Source of the DNA: Chlamydiota bacterium | GTDB taxonomy: Bacteria > Chlamydiota > Chlamydiia > Chlamydiales > SM23-39 | Direction: 5' to 3' | NCBI GenBank assembly: GCA_013285585.1 | Contig: JABDHH010000011.1 | Span: forward strand, 461-37,173 | Length of the DNA stretch: 36,713 nucleotides | In this document: positions 1-8,121 of the stretch, one piece after another | Layout: the number at the start of each line of letters is the position of its first letter | How positions within the stretch are numbered: position 1 is the stretch's first letter | The notes under the pieces: generated by a model | What the model was told of the DNA's origin: nothing | Seen by the model: the letters and a program-made list of their open reading frames with translations, nothing else | Database searches by the model: none | Program-made: the position numbers and the translations under genes

Positions 1-286
1 AGATCGGCGTTCATGTATGAAATGCAACATAGGCAAACCAGAAAAAAAGTTGGCTTCGGCACCCCCGATTTAACGTTTTGGTAAGAAATGAGGCAGTGTT
101 TTCTATGCATTCTTCTTCTGATGAATTTTCTGTACAGTGCAACCGAGCACCAGTATCTTGCCAGTCTTGATGGGCTGGTTTTAGAAGCGGGCACAGATAA
201 AGCATCAAAAAAAATATGAGGGTTCCCATGCGCCAACTTTTTTTCTGGTTTGCCTTATGTTGCATTTCATACATGAACGCCGATCT
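1..286. repeat. Inverted repeat: antisense copy of the signal-peptide region of the neighbouring GT2 gene
   Basis: Bases 1-53 are the reverse complement of 233-286, with a single-base deletion as the only difference I see. The right arm is the signal-peptide coding part of the glycosyltransferase gene that starts at 228. The left arm therefore looks like the beginning of a second, inverted and frameshifted copy, which may continue beyond the window. The roughly 180 bases between the arms contain no gene I recognise. An assembly artefact at a contig edge would look the same. Confidence 0.75.
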
Positions 287-980
287 ACCTTTAAAGAAAC
301 GCCCCGCTCCCATTCATGTAACGACATCTATCGTCGTCCCCTGCGTGCCTATTCACTTTCAATACATCCCGGAATTATTGGAAGGATATACACGTCAGAC
401 CGTACTTCCCGATGAAGTGGTGATTTCCCTCTCTGAAGGACTGAAAGTGAATCGGATGGAAATGGCCGATGTCAAGGATCGCTCCTGGCCTTTTAAGCTA
501 CTCATCATCGAAAATGAAGATAAAACTTCCGAAGGGACCAACCGCAACATCGGCACTGACCATTCGTCGGGAGATGTTTTGCTCTATCAGGACGCTGACG
601 ATCTACCTCATCCCCAAAGAGTTGAAATCGTAAAATATCTCTTCGAAAATTACTTTGTTCAACACGTGTATCACGGGTATATTCTAGAAAACAATGCTGA
701 AACAGAACCGTTCGCCATCTATGATTTACACGCCCTGAATGCTTTTTACGCCTATCAGCACGTCTACCAAGTGAATGGCCGAAATCTCCATAATGGCGCT
801 GTCTGCTTTACTCGAGATGTAGCGAACAAAGTCAGATGGGTAGAGGGGTTCAGGATCAGTACCGATTCGGAATTCAGCCTTCAAGTTTATAAAATCATCC
901 AAGACAAAGTCGTCTTGATCGATCCTCTCATCCTCTATCGATATCACCTCTCAACCTATCATGGAATCAACAAAAGTTAA
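228..980 (+). CDS. Exported family 2 glycosyltransferase (paralogue 1 of 3)
   Basis: This is a GT-A fold, family-2-type glycosyltransferase of about 250 residues. An N-terminal hydrophobic stretch (LFFWFALCCISYMNA) looks like a Sec signal peptide cleaved near residue 18. The catalytic domain follows directly: a V-V-P-C beta-1 segment, PDEVVISLS, the loop GTNRNIG near residue 105, and the D-A-D-D nucleotide-sugar/metal motif (QDADDLPHPQR) near residue 122. I chose ATG 228 over ATG 216 because GAGGG lies 5 bases before 228. Paralogues at 10766-11521 and 13658-14401 share all these motifs. The acceptor and sugar are unknown. It is convergent with an FkbM gene, and a palindromic repeat lies between them. 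Confidence 0.8.
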   Translation: MRQLFFWFALCCISYMNADLPLKKRPAPIHVTTSIVVPCVPIHFQYIPELLEGYTRQTVLPDEVVISLSEGLKVNRMEMADVKDRSWPFKLLIIENEDKTSEGTNRNIGTDHSSGDVLLYQDADDLPHPQRVEIVKYLFENYFVQHVYHGYILENNAETEPFAIYDLHALNAFYAYQHVYQVNGRNLHNGAVCFTRDVANKVRWVEGFRISTDSEFSLQVYKIIQDKVVLIDPLILYRYHLSTYHGINKS

Positions 981-984
981 TCCA

Positions 985-1143
985 TACCAAATATCAGAAA
1001 TAGCGTTGAGTTTGGCAAGGAAGCTGCACAAATTTTTTGTCTGGAACGAGAGACCATTGCCAGCATGGCGAGGCACGAGTGAAGACGATAAATTTGTTGC
1101 AGAGCTGACGTAGCCAACCCAACGCTATTTCTGATATTTGGTA
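985..1143. repeat. Palindromic MITE-like element, copy A (family 1)
   Basis: A 155-bp element (987-1141) has near-perfect terminal inverted repeats (CCAAATATCAGAAATAGCG at the left and its complement at the right) and is flanked by TA on both sides. The interior carries a second, imperfect inverted pair around GCACAAATTTTTTGTC and GACGATAAATTTGTTGC. It has no coding capacity and lies between two convergent genes. TA flanks are typical of Tc1/mariner-IS630-type target sites. Confidence 0.85.
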
Positions 1144-1195
1144 TCATCCACCCAAGAAGAAAAAATCTCCCATTAGCCAGCCCATCCTCAATCCC

Positions 1196-2014
1196 TTATC
1201 TCCTAGCATAGATATCACCCCATAATCCCCAAATAGCGGAAAAATCGGTCGTCTCCATCAGATGATTGATTGTTCCCAAAAGCTCATCAGCAGATAGCCA
1301 AACTGGAGATATAAAATAGCCCCGCTCCCCAAATCCGTAATTGAATTCCTGATATCCAAGCATTTGCAAATAGGCAAGGCACTTTTTGGATGTTTCGAGC
1401 TGGTCGGTATTGCATTCAAAAGAAATCAAAGGGATGGGCTGAGTGAGCCCGCGTAAAACTTCCAATTCAAAATTCTCCACATCGATTTTGCAATAGGCAG
1501 GCAGCCCGTGTTTTTGAATCATTTGATCGAGAGTAGCAATCGGGACCATGATCTTTTTATCCCACTTGGAGCCTCGATCAGCGAACCTGCTGTGAAGGGT
1601 ATAATCGAAAGAAAATGTGGAAATTGTCGGAGAAAGGGAAGAGATGTACATTTCTAACTTCCCCTCCTGCTCCCCTAACCCAATTGGCTCGATCGCGACA
1701 GAAGGGTAGTTCTGGAATCTTTCTTGCAACACTTTCACACACTCAGGTTGCGGCTCGAAACAAACGACTCTCGCGCCTGAATCCAAATAAAGCTGGGCAT
1801 TTTTACCGATATTGGCACCAACATCAAATACGAGATCATTCGGAGTGATGAATCGATGTAAAAAGACTAGATACTCGGTCGGATCAAAACTGCTGCCACA
1901 AGATGTCGGAAACACAACCTCAACATCCTCTCGAAATAAATCGATCGATTCCGTTTTGCCTTCCATTGAAAAAAAAACCAGCGCAAAGACGACGGTGGGT
2001 TGAAGAAGTCTCAT
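1196..2014 (-). CDS. Exported FkbM-family methyltransferase (1)
   Basis: A 272-residue FkbM-type SAM-dependent methyltransferase, a family that usually O-methylates sugars. Motif I is V-F-D-V-G-A-N-I-G near residue 62, followed by the acidic V-V-C-F-E-P-Q-P strand and the FkbM-type K-I-D-V-E-N-F-E-L-E motif near residue 178. The start MRLLQPTVVFALVFFSMEG forms a positively charged then hydrophobic leader resembling a signal peptide. The gene is divergent from 2071 with only about 56 bases between them, so both promoters must be close or overlapping. The substrate is unknown. Confidence 0.8.
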   Translation of the reverse strand: MRLLQPTVVFALVFFSMEGKTESIDLFREDVEVVFPTSCGSSFDPTEYLVFLHRFITPNDLVFDVGANIGKNAQLYLDSGARVVCFEPQPECVKVLQERFQNYPSVAIEPIGLGEQEGKLEMYISSLSPTISTFSFDYTLHSRFADRGSKWDKKIMVPIATLDQMIQKHGLPAYCKIDVENFELEVLRGLTQPIPLISFECNTDQLETSKKCLAYLQMLGYQEFNYGFGERGYFISPVWLSADELLGTINHLMETTDFSAIWGLWGDIYARR

Positions 2015-2070
2015 GGGAGCAGTTTAGAATTTTCACTATTTTTCTTCCCAATATTTTTCAGTTTCGTAAA

Positions 2071-3606
2071 ATGTTGAGCATGCGTTTCCCCATCTTTTTC
2101 CTTCTCATCGGCAACCTTCTTTGGACAAACCCGACGATTAAAGAAATTTTCACTTTAGAATATGAACAGCCCTTAAATGCACCAGGGAGCTCATTTTCAG
2201 ATACCGCTCAGAACCAATTGCTTACCTGGATGAAAAACCAGGAAATCGAATGCATTCTAGATGCAGGTTGCGGGATTTTTCCATGGATTCCTCCGATCGG
2301 AAAATACCTAGGGATCGATATCGTCGATTCTATCATCCTGAACGCGAAAGAGAGGTTGAGCGATAGGCATGTGAAATTTGCGATGATGGACATCACCGAT
2401 GAGACCTTGCCTCAAGGAGATTTGATTTTATGTAGGGATACTTGCGATTTTTTTTCATTTCGAGATATTGGATCCACATTTCAAAAGTTCAAGGATAGTA
2501 AAAGCTCTTTTTTGGCTCTCAGCACGTATCCGAAAATTTCCGATAATGCGGAAACAACGACAGGGATGAGAAGAAAGCTCAATTTTCAAGCCTTCCCATT
2601 TTTTTTCCCTGAGCCGCTTGCCCTCATCGAAGATGAGAATGAAAGATATTTGGGGATCTGGAAGTTAGAGGAAATCGATTTAGAATCGTTTGAAAAACGG
2701 ACATTTCCTCCTATCACCTTTCTGACCAAACCAGTGGGAGGCAGCTTTATCAATGAACATACGGCGCTTGTCAATAGCGCTCGGAGAGGAATGAAAGAAG
2801 TGCATCGGAATTTTAATTTCAATCCCAATGACGTCTTAGAGGTTAAAGAACATGTCGTCGTCATTACCGATCTGAGAGCGGGCACTCAAGCTTACGAATG
2901 GAAGAAAGAAAATAAAATCAAAACCTTGATGGCAGGGCCAAATTTTGCACCCTCTGAAGGAAACTTTTTCATCGCCTGGCCTCTTTTGAACTGCTATTTG
3001 TGCAATTCGGAGTGGCCCGCCACAAGTCTTCTGCGAGTCAATCCCTCAATGGAAAACCGAATTCGTTATTGGTATGCTGGCGTAGAAGAAACATTTTGGA
3101 AACCCAAAATTTCATTCAAAGATAAAAACTCCAAAAAAGTGCTTGTCTACTCTAAAACAGATAGCCATCTTGCAAGTCAAGCACAAAGAGTCTTGGAGCA
3201 ATATGGGTATACTGTAGTTATGATCAGTTACGGGGGGTACAATTACGAATTGTTTAAAAACATACTAGAAGAGTGTAAGTTCGCAGTGTTTGTGAGCAGA
3301 TCCGAAAGTCAAGGACTTGCTCTTGCTGAAGCCTGGTGTATGGACGTTCCTGTCCTGGCATGGAATCCAAAAGCCCCTTTCACGTGGGATGGCATTACCT
3401 GGAATCCGGTCTCGTCTTGCCCCTACTTGAACCCGATGGTAGGAGCGGATTGGAAAGAAATAGAGGAATTTGCAACAATAATCAAAACATTCGATGAGAT
3501 CAGCAAATTCTTTCAGCCACGAAGGTGGGTCCTCCTGAATATGAGCGACAAAACCTCAATTGAAAGACTGATGTGCCACATCCGAGAATATCGATATACT
3601 CCATGA
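2071..3606 (+). CDS. Exported methyltransferase-glycosyltransferase (GT-B) fusion
   Basis: A 511-residue two-domain enzyme. After a hydrophobic leader (MRFPIFFLLIGNLLW) comes a class I SAM methyltransferase domain with motif I I-L-D-A-G-C-G-I-F at 62-70 and the acidic G-I-D-I-V-D at 81-86. From about residue 225 a GT4-like GT-B domain follows, with the nucleotide-sugar region S-R-S-E-S-Q-G-L-A-L-A-E-A-W-C near residues 405-420, like the E(x7)E region of GT4 enzymes. Translation could start at ATG 2071 or ATG 2080. An upstream in-frame extension to 1903 runs through the divergent gene and is rejected. The stop overlaps the next gene's start (ATGA at 3603-3606), implying translational coupling. 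Confidence 0.72.
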   Translation: MLSMRFPIFFLLIGNLLWTNPTIKEIFTLEYEQPLNAPGSSFSDTAQNQLLTWMKNQEIECILDAGCGIFPWIPPIGKYLGIDIVDSIILNAKERLSDRHVKFAMMDITDETLPQGDLILCRDTCDFFSFRDIGSTFQKFKDSKSSFLALSTYPKISDNAETTTGMRRKLNFQAFPFFFPEPLALIEDENERYLGIWKLEEIDLESFEKRTFPPITFLTKPVGGSFINEHTALVNSARRGMKEVHRNFNFNPNDVLEVKEHVVVITDLRAGTQAYEWKKENKIKTLMAGPNFAPSEGNFFIAWPLLNCYLCNSEWPATSLLRVNPSMENRIRYWYAGVEETFWKPKISFKDKNSKKVLVYSKTDSHLASQAQRVLEQYGYTVVMISYGGYNYELFKNILEECKFAVFVSRSESQGLALAEAWCMDVPVLAWNPKAPFTWDGITWNPVSSCPYLNPMVGADWKEIEEFATIIKTFDEISKFFQPRRWVLLNMSDKTSIERLMCHIREYRYTP

Positions 3607-4472
3607 AGAAAATATTTCTGCTGTTATTCCCTCTATTTTTGTTTTCAAACGCAAAATCTGCTGATCTGATCATCTTTTCCTATGACCGTCCTCTTCAAAT
3701 TTATGCTCTCCTTGAATCAATCGATAGATTTGTGACGAATTTGAATCAAACCTCCGTTCTTTATCGAGTCAGCAACCAAGATATTTTAGAAGCGTATGAA
3801 GGGATCAAAGAGATGTATCCGAAAATCCATTGGGTCAAGCAGGGAGCCACTCCAAGGCAAGATTTCAGGCCGCTATTACTCCAGTGTATCTCAAGCTCTC
3901 CCGCAGATTACGTTGTATTCGCAGTCGATGATGATATCGTAAAAAACTACATAGATATAGAAGAGTGCGTAGAGGCAATGGAAATATCGAATGCCTATTG
4001 TTTTTACTTCCGGCTAGGAGACAACATCACGGTTCAATATAACTCCGAAATCCCCTTGATTCCTCCAAAACGGACCCAAGTGAAGGAAAATATTTTTCAA
4101 TATTATCTCAACGATGGGAACTATGGCGATTGGCGCTATCCCAACAATCTCGACATGACTCTCTATAAAAAAAGTCGGATCCTCCCCGTATTCACAACTA
4201 TGGCATACCATTCTCCAAATACCTTAGAAGGAAACTGGTCTGGGAAAGCAGATTTGAATGATTTTGGACTTTTTTATAATACATCGAGAATGTTCTCTTT
4301 ACCCATCAACATGGTGCAAGAAGATTGGATCAACCCTTGTGAAGGAACCTTTTCTGCGAAAGAGCTTTTTCAATTCTGGAAAGAAGGCCTTAAAATGGAT
4401 CTAGAACTCTACTACTTCTTGAACAACTCCTGTCCTTTCGTCAGCCAAAAGCCCACATTTATACCGAAGTGA
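3603..4472 (+). CDS. Exported GT-A-like glycosyltransferase
   Basis: A 289-residue protein beginning with a textbook signal peptide (MKKIFLLLFPLFLFSNAKSA, cleavage before D21). The mature part starts immediately with a GT-A-like beta strand (DLIIFSYDRP) and has a V-D-D-D-I motif near residue 107 that fits the DxD metal/nucleotide-sugar site. The exact GT family is not recognised. The start ATG overlaps the stop of the preceding fusion gene. The last four codons (ATA-CCG-AAG-TGA) lie at the left end of palindromic element B, so the C-terminus has been set by that insertion. Confidence 0.68.
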   Translation: MKKIFLLLFPLFLFSNAKSADLIIFSYDRPLQIYALLESIDRFVTNLNQTSVLYRVSNQDILEAYEGIKEMYPKIHWVKQGATPRQDFRPLLLQCISSSPADYVVFAVDDDIVKNYIDIEECVEAMEISNAYCFYFRLGDNITVQYNSEIPLIPPKRTQVKENIFQYYLNDGNYGDWRYPNNLDMTLYKKSRILPVFTTMAYHSPNTLEGNWSGKADLNDFGLFYNTSRMFSLPINMVQEDWINPCEGTFSAKELFQFWKEGLKMDLELYYFLNNSCPFVSQKPTFIPK

Positions 4473-4622
4473 ATTCAAAAGTTGGGAATTTGGCAAGAAG
4501 GGCGCGCAAATTTTTTGTACTGGAGCAAGCAGCTTTGTTCATGAACAAAGCGCGAGTAAAGTCAAAAAAATTTACTGCGAAGCCGACGCAGTCAAAAACC
4601 AACTTTTGAATTCATTTCGGTA
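4462..4622. repeat. Palindromic MITE-like element, copy B (divergent family 1 member)
   Basis: A 157-bp element (4464-4620) with terminal inverted repeats CCGAAGTGAATTCAAAAGTTGG-like at the left and the matching complement at the right, flanked by TA at 4462 and 4621. The interior order (TTGGCAAG, GCGCAAATTTTTTG, then AAAAAAATTTACTGCGAAGC) parallels copies A, C and D although the ends have diverged. It sits between two convergent genes and provides the stop codon of the upstream one. Confidence 0.75.
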
Positions 4623-4635
4623 TATACAAAAACAC

Positions 4636-5313
4636 TCAGAACCTTAAATAAATCGCGTCTCCATGAAGTTCCGATTCCTCGTAGACAATTTTGAAGCCCT
4701 TCTCGCTTAGCCATTTGGTTAAATCATCAAATAGGACCGTCCCTTCATAGTAGGGCAGTTTAGAATATTCTGTCTGGATCACTTTGACGCTTTTCAAGAT
4801 CTCCGGACAGGCAGAAAGCATTTGGAATTCACTTCCTTGCATGTCCAGCCAAAGAAAATCAACATGGTCGACCTGGTGCTCTTCAGCCCAAGCGTCCAAA
4901 GTTGTAATGAGAACGGAAATCGGCTCTTCAAACCCGATCCAAGACCAACGCCAATGCTCTTTAGATGGAGGAAATAGAGAACTCGATGCGTCGCCTGGAG
5001 CATTTGGCTCGATCGGCTTGCTAATGTAAAAATCGGCCATTCCGATGCGGTTGCCCAACGCAAGGCAAAAGGTGTGGATGTTAGAAGACCCACCGCTATT
5101 TTTCTGGAGGATCGGATAGAGCTTTGGATTCGGCTCGAAGGCATAAATCGTTCCATTCGGCCACTTGGCGCTCATGCGTTGCGTATCTGTGCCTATATGA
5201 GCTCCGGCCTCCACGATGATGGGATTGGAAGGAAGATATTGCGCAATCCAGTCTAGACTGGGCGTGGAAAAGAGGAAAATGGGAAAAAAGAAAATCAGAT
5301 TGAAACGCTTCAT
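4636..5313 (-). CDS. Exported FkbM-family methyltransferase (2)
   Basis: A 225-residue FkbM-type methyltransferase. After a leader (MKRFNLIFFFPIFLFSTPS) come motif I I-V-E-A-G-A-H-I-G near residue 33, the acidic strand Y-A-F-E-P-N-P and the W-L-D-M-Q-G-S-E motif near residue 155. It closely resembles the protein at 6381-7163 (same W-L-D-M-Q-G, SSSL-PP-K and Y-G/E-x-L-D-D/E-V patterns), so the two are probably duplicates. It is divergent from the 5624 gene. Sugar O-methylation is inferred from the family only. Confidence 0.8.
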   Translation of the reverse strand: MKRFNLIFFFPIFLFSTPSLDWIAQYLPSNPIIVEAGAHIGTDTQRMSAKWPNGTIYAFEPNPKLYPILQKNSGGSSNIHTFCLALGNRIGMADFYISKPIEPNAPGDASSSLFPPSKEHWRWSWIGFEEPISVLITTLDAWAEEHQVDHVDFLWLDMQGSEFQMLSACPEILKSVKVIQTEYSKLPYYEGTVLFDDLTKWLSEKGFKIVYEESELHGDAIYLRF

Positions 5314-5371
5314 GGTAGATATCTAATCAAAAGAGATTTTTTTTTGCAACATATCGATTCTGATTGATACA

Positions 5372-5623
5372 ATGATACGTTGTACATACTTGAGCAAAGT
5401 AGGGCTCGGCCACAAGGCGGCAAAATGGTTTAAAAGGGCGATTTTGTTGGTTCCGGGAGTTTTGCAATTGCCTCTACAGTCTACGATTCGGACACGATCG
5501 AGATGCTCAAACGCAAAGCCTCTGTCCAGAAGACCTATTGGACGTGAATTGAGCGGTATTTCCGCAGCCTTGACAAACTCCAGTTTTTTTGATTTAACTT
5601 GTGCAAATCAAACAGGTGGCAAA
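5372..5623 (+). other. Leader region with a possible coding remnant
   Basis: The 310 bases upstream of the 5624 gene hold no intact gene. Two short stretches read like coding sequence in different frames: one from ATG 5372 (GLGHKAAKWF), and one ending in a stop at about 5546 (GSGSFAIASTVYDSDTIEML). Together they could be a frameshifted, decayed gene, but I do not recognise a family. The promoter at 5570-5598 lies at the 3' end of this stretch. Confidence 0.3.
5570..5598 (+). promoter_or_regulatory. Sigma-70-type promoter for the 5624 methyltransferase
   Basis: TTGACA (5570-5575), a 17-base spacer and TTTAAC (5593-5598) form a good -35/-10 pair. About 25 bases remain to ATG 5624, with the ribosome-binding site AGGTGG at 5614-5619. 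Confidence 0.5.
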
Positions 5624-6193
5624 ATGAAATTCATCGTCTATCTTTTTTTACTGCCTATCTACCTGTCAGCCAACTCCAACCCTGGAATTTTCGGCGATTA
5701 CCTCAATACCGTTTTCGTAGAAACAGGCACTTTGTTCGGAGCATCGACGACAGCGGCATTAGACTCAGGGTTTAAAGAGGTTTATTCGATCGAGCTTTCC
5801 GAAAAATGGCATATGTACTGCCTGGACAAATTCCGAGACGTCCCGAATGTCCACCTATGGCAAGGCGATTCTGGAACCCTCCTTGCTGAAATGATCCGCG
5901 ATATCGATGAGCCGATTACTTTTTGGCTTGATGCGCATTATTCAGGTGCCCCTACAGCAATGGGCAGCTCTTACACTCCTATTCTGCAAGAACTCGAAGC
6001 GATTAGAAACCATCCGATCAAAACGCATACGATCCTGATCGACGATATCCGCTGTTTCGGAACCGAAGATTTCGATTTTATTCCCCTTGCAAAAGTACTT
6101 GCCATTCTTCAAGAGATCAATCCCAAATACACTATTTCCTACAGAGATGGCTATGTAAAAAGGGATATTTTGGTTGCCAAAATTTCCCATTAA
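5624..6193 (+). CDS. Exported class I SAM-dependent methyltransferase
   Basis: A 189-residue protein. ATG 5624 was chosen because AGGTGG lies 5 bases upstream and the protein then opens with a signal peptide (MKFIVYLFLLPIYLSANS); the longer reading from 5372 is not supported. The catalytic core shows F-V-E-T-G-T-L-F-G-A-S-T near residue 31, Y-S-I-E-L-S, Q-G-D-S-G and F-W-L-D-A-H-Y-S-G near residue 102, then L-I-D-D-I-R. This pattern belongs to a small Rossmann methyltransferase family common near surface-glycan genes. The substrate is unknown. Confidence 0.7.
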   Translation: MKFIVYLFLLPIYLSANSNPGIFGDYLNTVFVETGTLFGASTTAALDSGFKEVYSIELSEKWHMYCLDKFRDVPNVHLWQGDSGTLLAEMIRDIDEPITFWLDAHYSGAPTAMGSSYTPILQELEAIRNHPIKTHTILIDDIRCFGTEDFDFIPLAKVLAILQEINPKYTISYRDGYVKRDILVAKISH

Positions 6194-6201
6194 GAAGCGC
6201 C

Positions 6202-6381
6202 GCGAAGCGGTTTTTTCTCCTGTGGCTGGCCTGCGCTAATTTTTCTTGTTCGTTTGCTTCAAACATTTTTGTCTTTGGCGACAGCCATATACGCGCATTT
6301 GAAGGGATTCCCAATACTTTTATCAAGCATTTGGGCCACTCTTGCTCAAAAAACAAGGCTAGAGATATCGTGCCTTTCTGA
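6202..6381 (+). pseudogene. Truncated SGNH/GDSL-like gene with lost start codon
   Basis: An open frame reads K-R-F-F-L-L-W-L-A-C-A (a leader), then FVFGDSHIRAFEGIPN, which is the block I GDSH motif seen in SGNH-hydrolase-like proteins. It stops after 59 codons with TGA overlapping the next ATG (TGATG at 6379-6383). The codon before K-R-F-F is GCG, where ATG would be expected, and no ATG, GTG or TTG fits nearby. The C-terminal two thirds of the fold are missing. It is most likely a decayed gene whose 3' end is joined to the following FkbM gene. Confidence 0.5.
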
Positions 6382-7163
6382 TGAAATTATTGATTTCGCT
6401 CGTTCTGTCCTGTTCCCTTTTCGGCCACACGGATCGATGGATGCAGCCGACCGGCTCGAAACCGGCGCTTTATATTTGGAAGCAGGATGCGACAGATTTG
6501 ATCCCGCTTCTGTCGCGGCTTTTGCCTGCCGATCCGGCAATCGTCGATGCCGGCGCCTATCTCGGATACGAAAGCCGGGAGCTGGCCCATCTTTTTCCTA
6601 AAGGGCGCATCCATTCCTTCGAACCGGTCGCCCAACTTTACCGGCAGCTCGAGTCGAACATGAGCGATTTGCCCAATGTCTCCACCTATCGTTTGGCCCT
6701 AGGAGATCGATGCGAAGAGAGGACGATGCATCTATCGACGGCGCCCGATTGGGAGCCCGGCAAGATTTCCCTCTCGAGTTCCCTTCTTCCTCCAAAGGAT
6801 CATCTCCTGTATTCCGATACTCAATTCGAACTCTCTGAAATCGTGCAGGTCACGACCCTCGATCAATGGGCCGGCGACCATGAGATCCAAAAGATCGATA
6901 TGCTTTGGCTCGATATGCAGGGATATGAGCTGCCAACATTGAAAGCCTCTCCGATCATCCTGAGTACAGTCTCGGTGATTCTGACTGAGGTGGAATTCGT
7001 CGAGGCCTATCAAGGGCAATCCCTCTATGATGAAGTGAGAAGCTGGCTCGAATCCCAAGGCTTTGCCTTGGTGGGCGGCACCTTCTCGTTTCCCAAAGAG
7101 CGCAACCAATGGTTCGGCGACGCTTTGTTCGTCCGGAAAGAACTCGTGGAGAAGTTGTATTGA
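6381..7163 (+). CDS. Exported FkbM-family methyltransferase (3)
   Basis: A 260-residue FkbM-type methyltransferase with a short hydrophobic leader (MKLLISLVLSCSLFGHT). It has motif I I-V-D-A-G-A-Y-L-G-Y-E near residue 54, H-S-F-E-P-V near residue 77 and L-W-L-D-M-Q-G-Y-E near residue 175. It is the closest relative in the window of the 4636-5313 protein, with about 30 extra N-terminal residues. The start overlaps the stop of the SGNH remnant (TGATG). Base composition appears more GC-rich than in its neighbours, suggesting a separate origin or less drift. Confidence 0.8.
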   Translation: MKLLISLVLSCSLFGHTDRWMQPTGSKPALYIWKQDATDLIPLLSRLLPADPAIVDAGAYLGYESRELAHLFPKGRIHSFEPVAQLYRQLESNMSDLPNVSTYRLALGDRCEERTMHLSTAPDWEPGKISLSSSLLPPKDHLLYSDTQFELSEIVQVTTLDQWAGDHEIQKIDMLWLDMQGYELPTLKASPIILSTVSVILTEVEFVEAYQGQSLYDEVRSWLESQGFALVGGTFSFPKERNQWFGDALFVRKELVEKLY

Positions 7164-7188
7164 CTTCGCGATGAAGACTGGTCCCTGA

Positions 7189-8112
7189 ATGAAGCTTTTC
7201 CTGTCTTCTCTCATCTTTATCCAGGCGGTGTACGGGTTCCCGCAATATTACTGCACAGGATCGAACTGGGCCTATTTCGATAGCCTTTTGAATTTAATCG
7301 GGTCCATCCATGCTACGAATTTTGAAGAACTGCAGGAAATCGCCGTCTTCGATCTGGGATTGGAACCGGATCAGATCAAAATCCTGGAGAGCATCCAAAA
7401 AGTGTCGGTCCATCCATTGGAAAAAACCCATCCTGATATCACCTCCTATTATCAGGGTCATGGGATTGTCGTATTTGGATGGTATGCATGGAAACCGGTC
7501 GCGATCAAACAAGCCCTCGATTTATTTCCCTATGTGCTGTGGCTGGACGCCGGAACGGAGGTCCGCAATTCAATGGATTGTATGTTCCGATATATTCAGG
7601 AAAACGACTACTTTATCTGTACGATCGGGGACCACAAAGACATCAAGGGGAACTGGCAGCACCCTGTAGGATGGGGGATGACTCAATTCGTTAAAAACAA
7701 GTTTGGATTGAACGATCCTGAGAAAAGATGGATTTTGGAATGCGAATCCATCATGGGGGGATGCATCGGCGTGACAAGAAAAGGAGCCTCCTGCTTCATC
7801 GACGATCTCTTTGAATGGACCCGCGACTTAAGAAATTATGCAGACGATGGAACGGCTCCGAATGGTTGGGGCTGCGCAAGACACGATCAAGTTTTGCTCA
7901 GCTATTTAGCCTATTCGAGAAACCTCACCGTTTATTCTCAAGACGGCGAGCATGGCAATCCCATCATGATTTCACAGGGAGACGAAACGGTCCCTTTTTA
8001 TATCACTTGGTGTAAAAAGCTTGTGAATTCCAACACCCACATCTATAACGTTCGCACTGAAAAAACAAATCACCCGTATAACATTTCTAAAATCCGCAAA
8101 AACATCACATGA
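7189..8112 (+). CDS. Exported GT-A-like protein of unknown family
   Basis: A 307-residue protein with a signal peptide (MKLFLSSLIFIQAVYG). Visible patterns are LLNLIGSIH, V-F-D-L-G-L, Y-A-W-K-P-V-A-I, V-L-W-L-D-A-G-T-E near residue 120 and R-H-D-Q-V-L-L-S-Y near residue 230. The layout resembles GT-A glycosyltransferases, with LDAGTE in the place of DxD. I also see a loose resemblance to DUF1647-type proteins, but this is not secure. It lies 25 bases after an FkbM gene and 9 bases before a methyltransferase gene, so all three are probably co-transcribed. The activity is not known. Confidence 0.55.
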   Translation: MKLFLSSLIFIQAVYGFPQYYCTGSNWAYFDSLLNLIGSIHATNFEELQEIAVFDLGLEPDQIKILESIQKVSVHPLEKTHPDITSYYQGHGIVVFGWYAWKPVAIKQALDLFPYVLWLDAGTEVRNSMDCMFRYIQENDYFICTIGDHKDIKGNWQHPVGWGMTQFVKNKFGLNDPEKRWILECESIMGGCIGVTRKGASCFIDDLFEWTRDLRNYADDGTAPNGWGCARHDQVLLSYLAYSRNLTVYSQDGEHGNPIMISQGDETVPFYITWCKKLVNSNTHIYNVRTEKTNHPYNISKIRKNIT

Positions 8113-8121
8113 GTAACACGT

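Noticed and set aside
11-313. A 100-codon minus-strand frame across the inverted repeat
   Set aside because: It is antisense to the GT2 leader and its end is a frameshifted copy of that leader; no independent gene features.
985-1143. CRISPR-like repeats
   Set aside because: The repeated elements are dispersed single palindromes, not arrays with regular spacers.
1903-2070. N-terminal extension of the methyltransferase-GT fusion
   Set aside because: It runs antisense through the start of the divergent FkbM gene and delays the leader sequence; ATG 2071/2080 is a better start.
5372-5623. 84-residue N-terminal extension of the 5624 methyltransferase
   Set aside because: The extension is basic and unlike any domain, while ATG 5624 has a ribosome-binding site, a promoter and a signal peptide.
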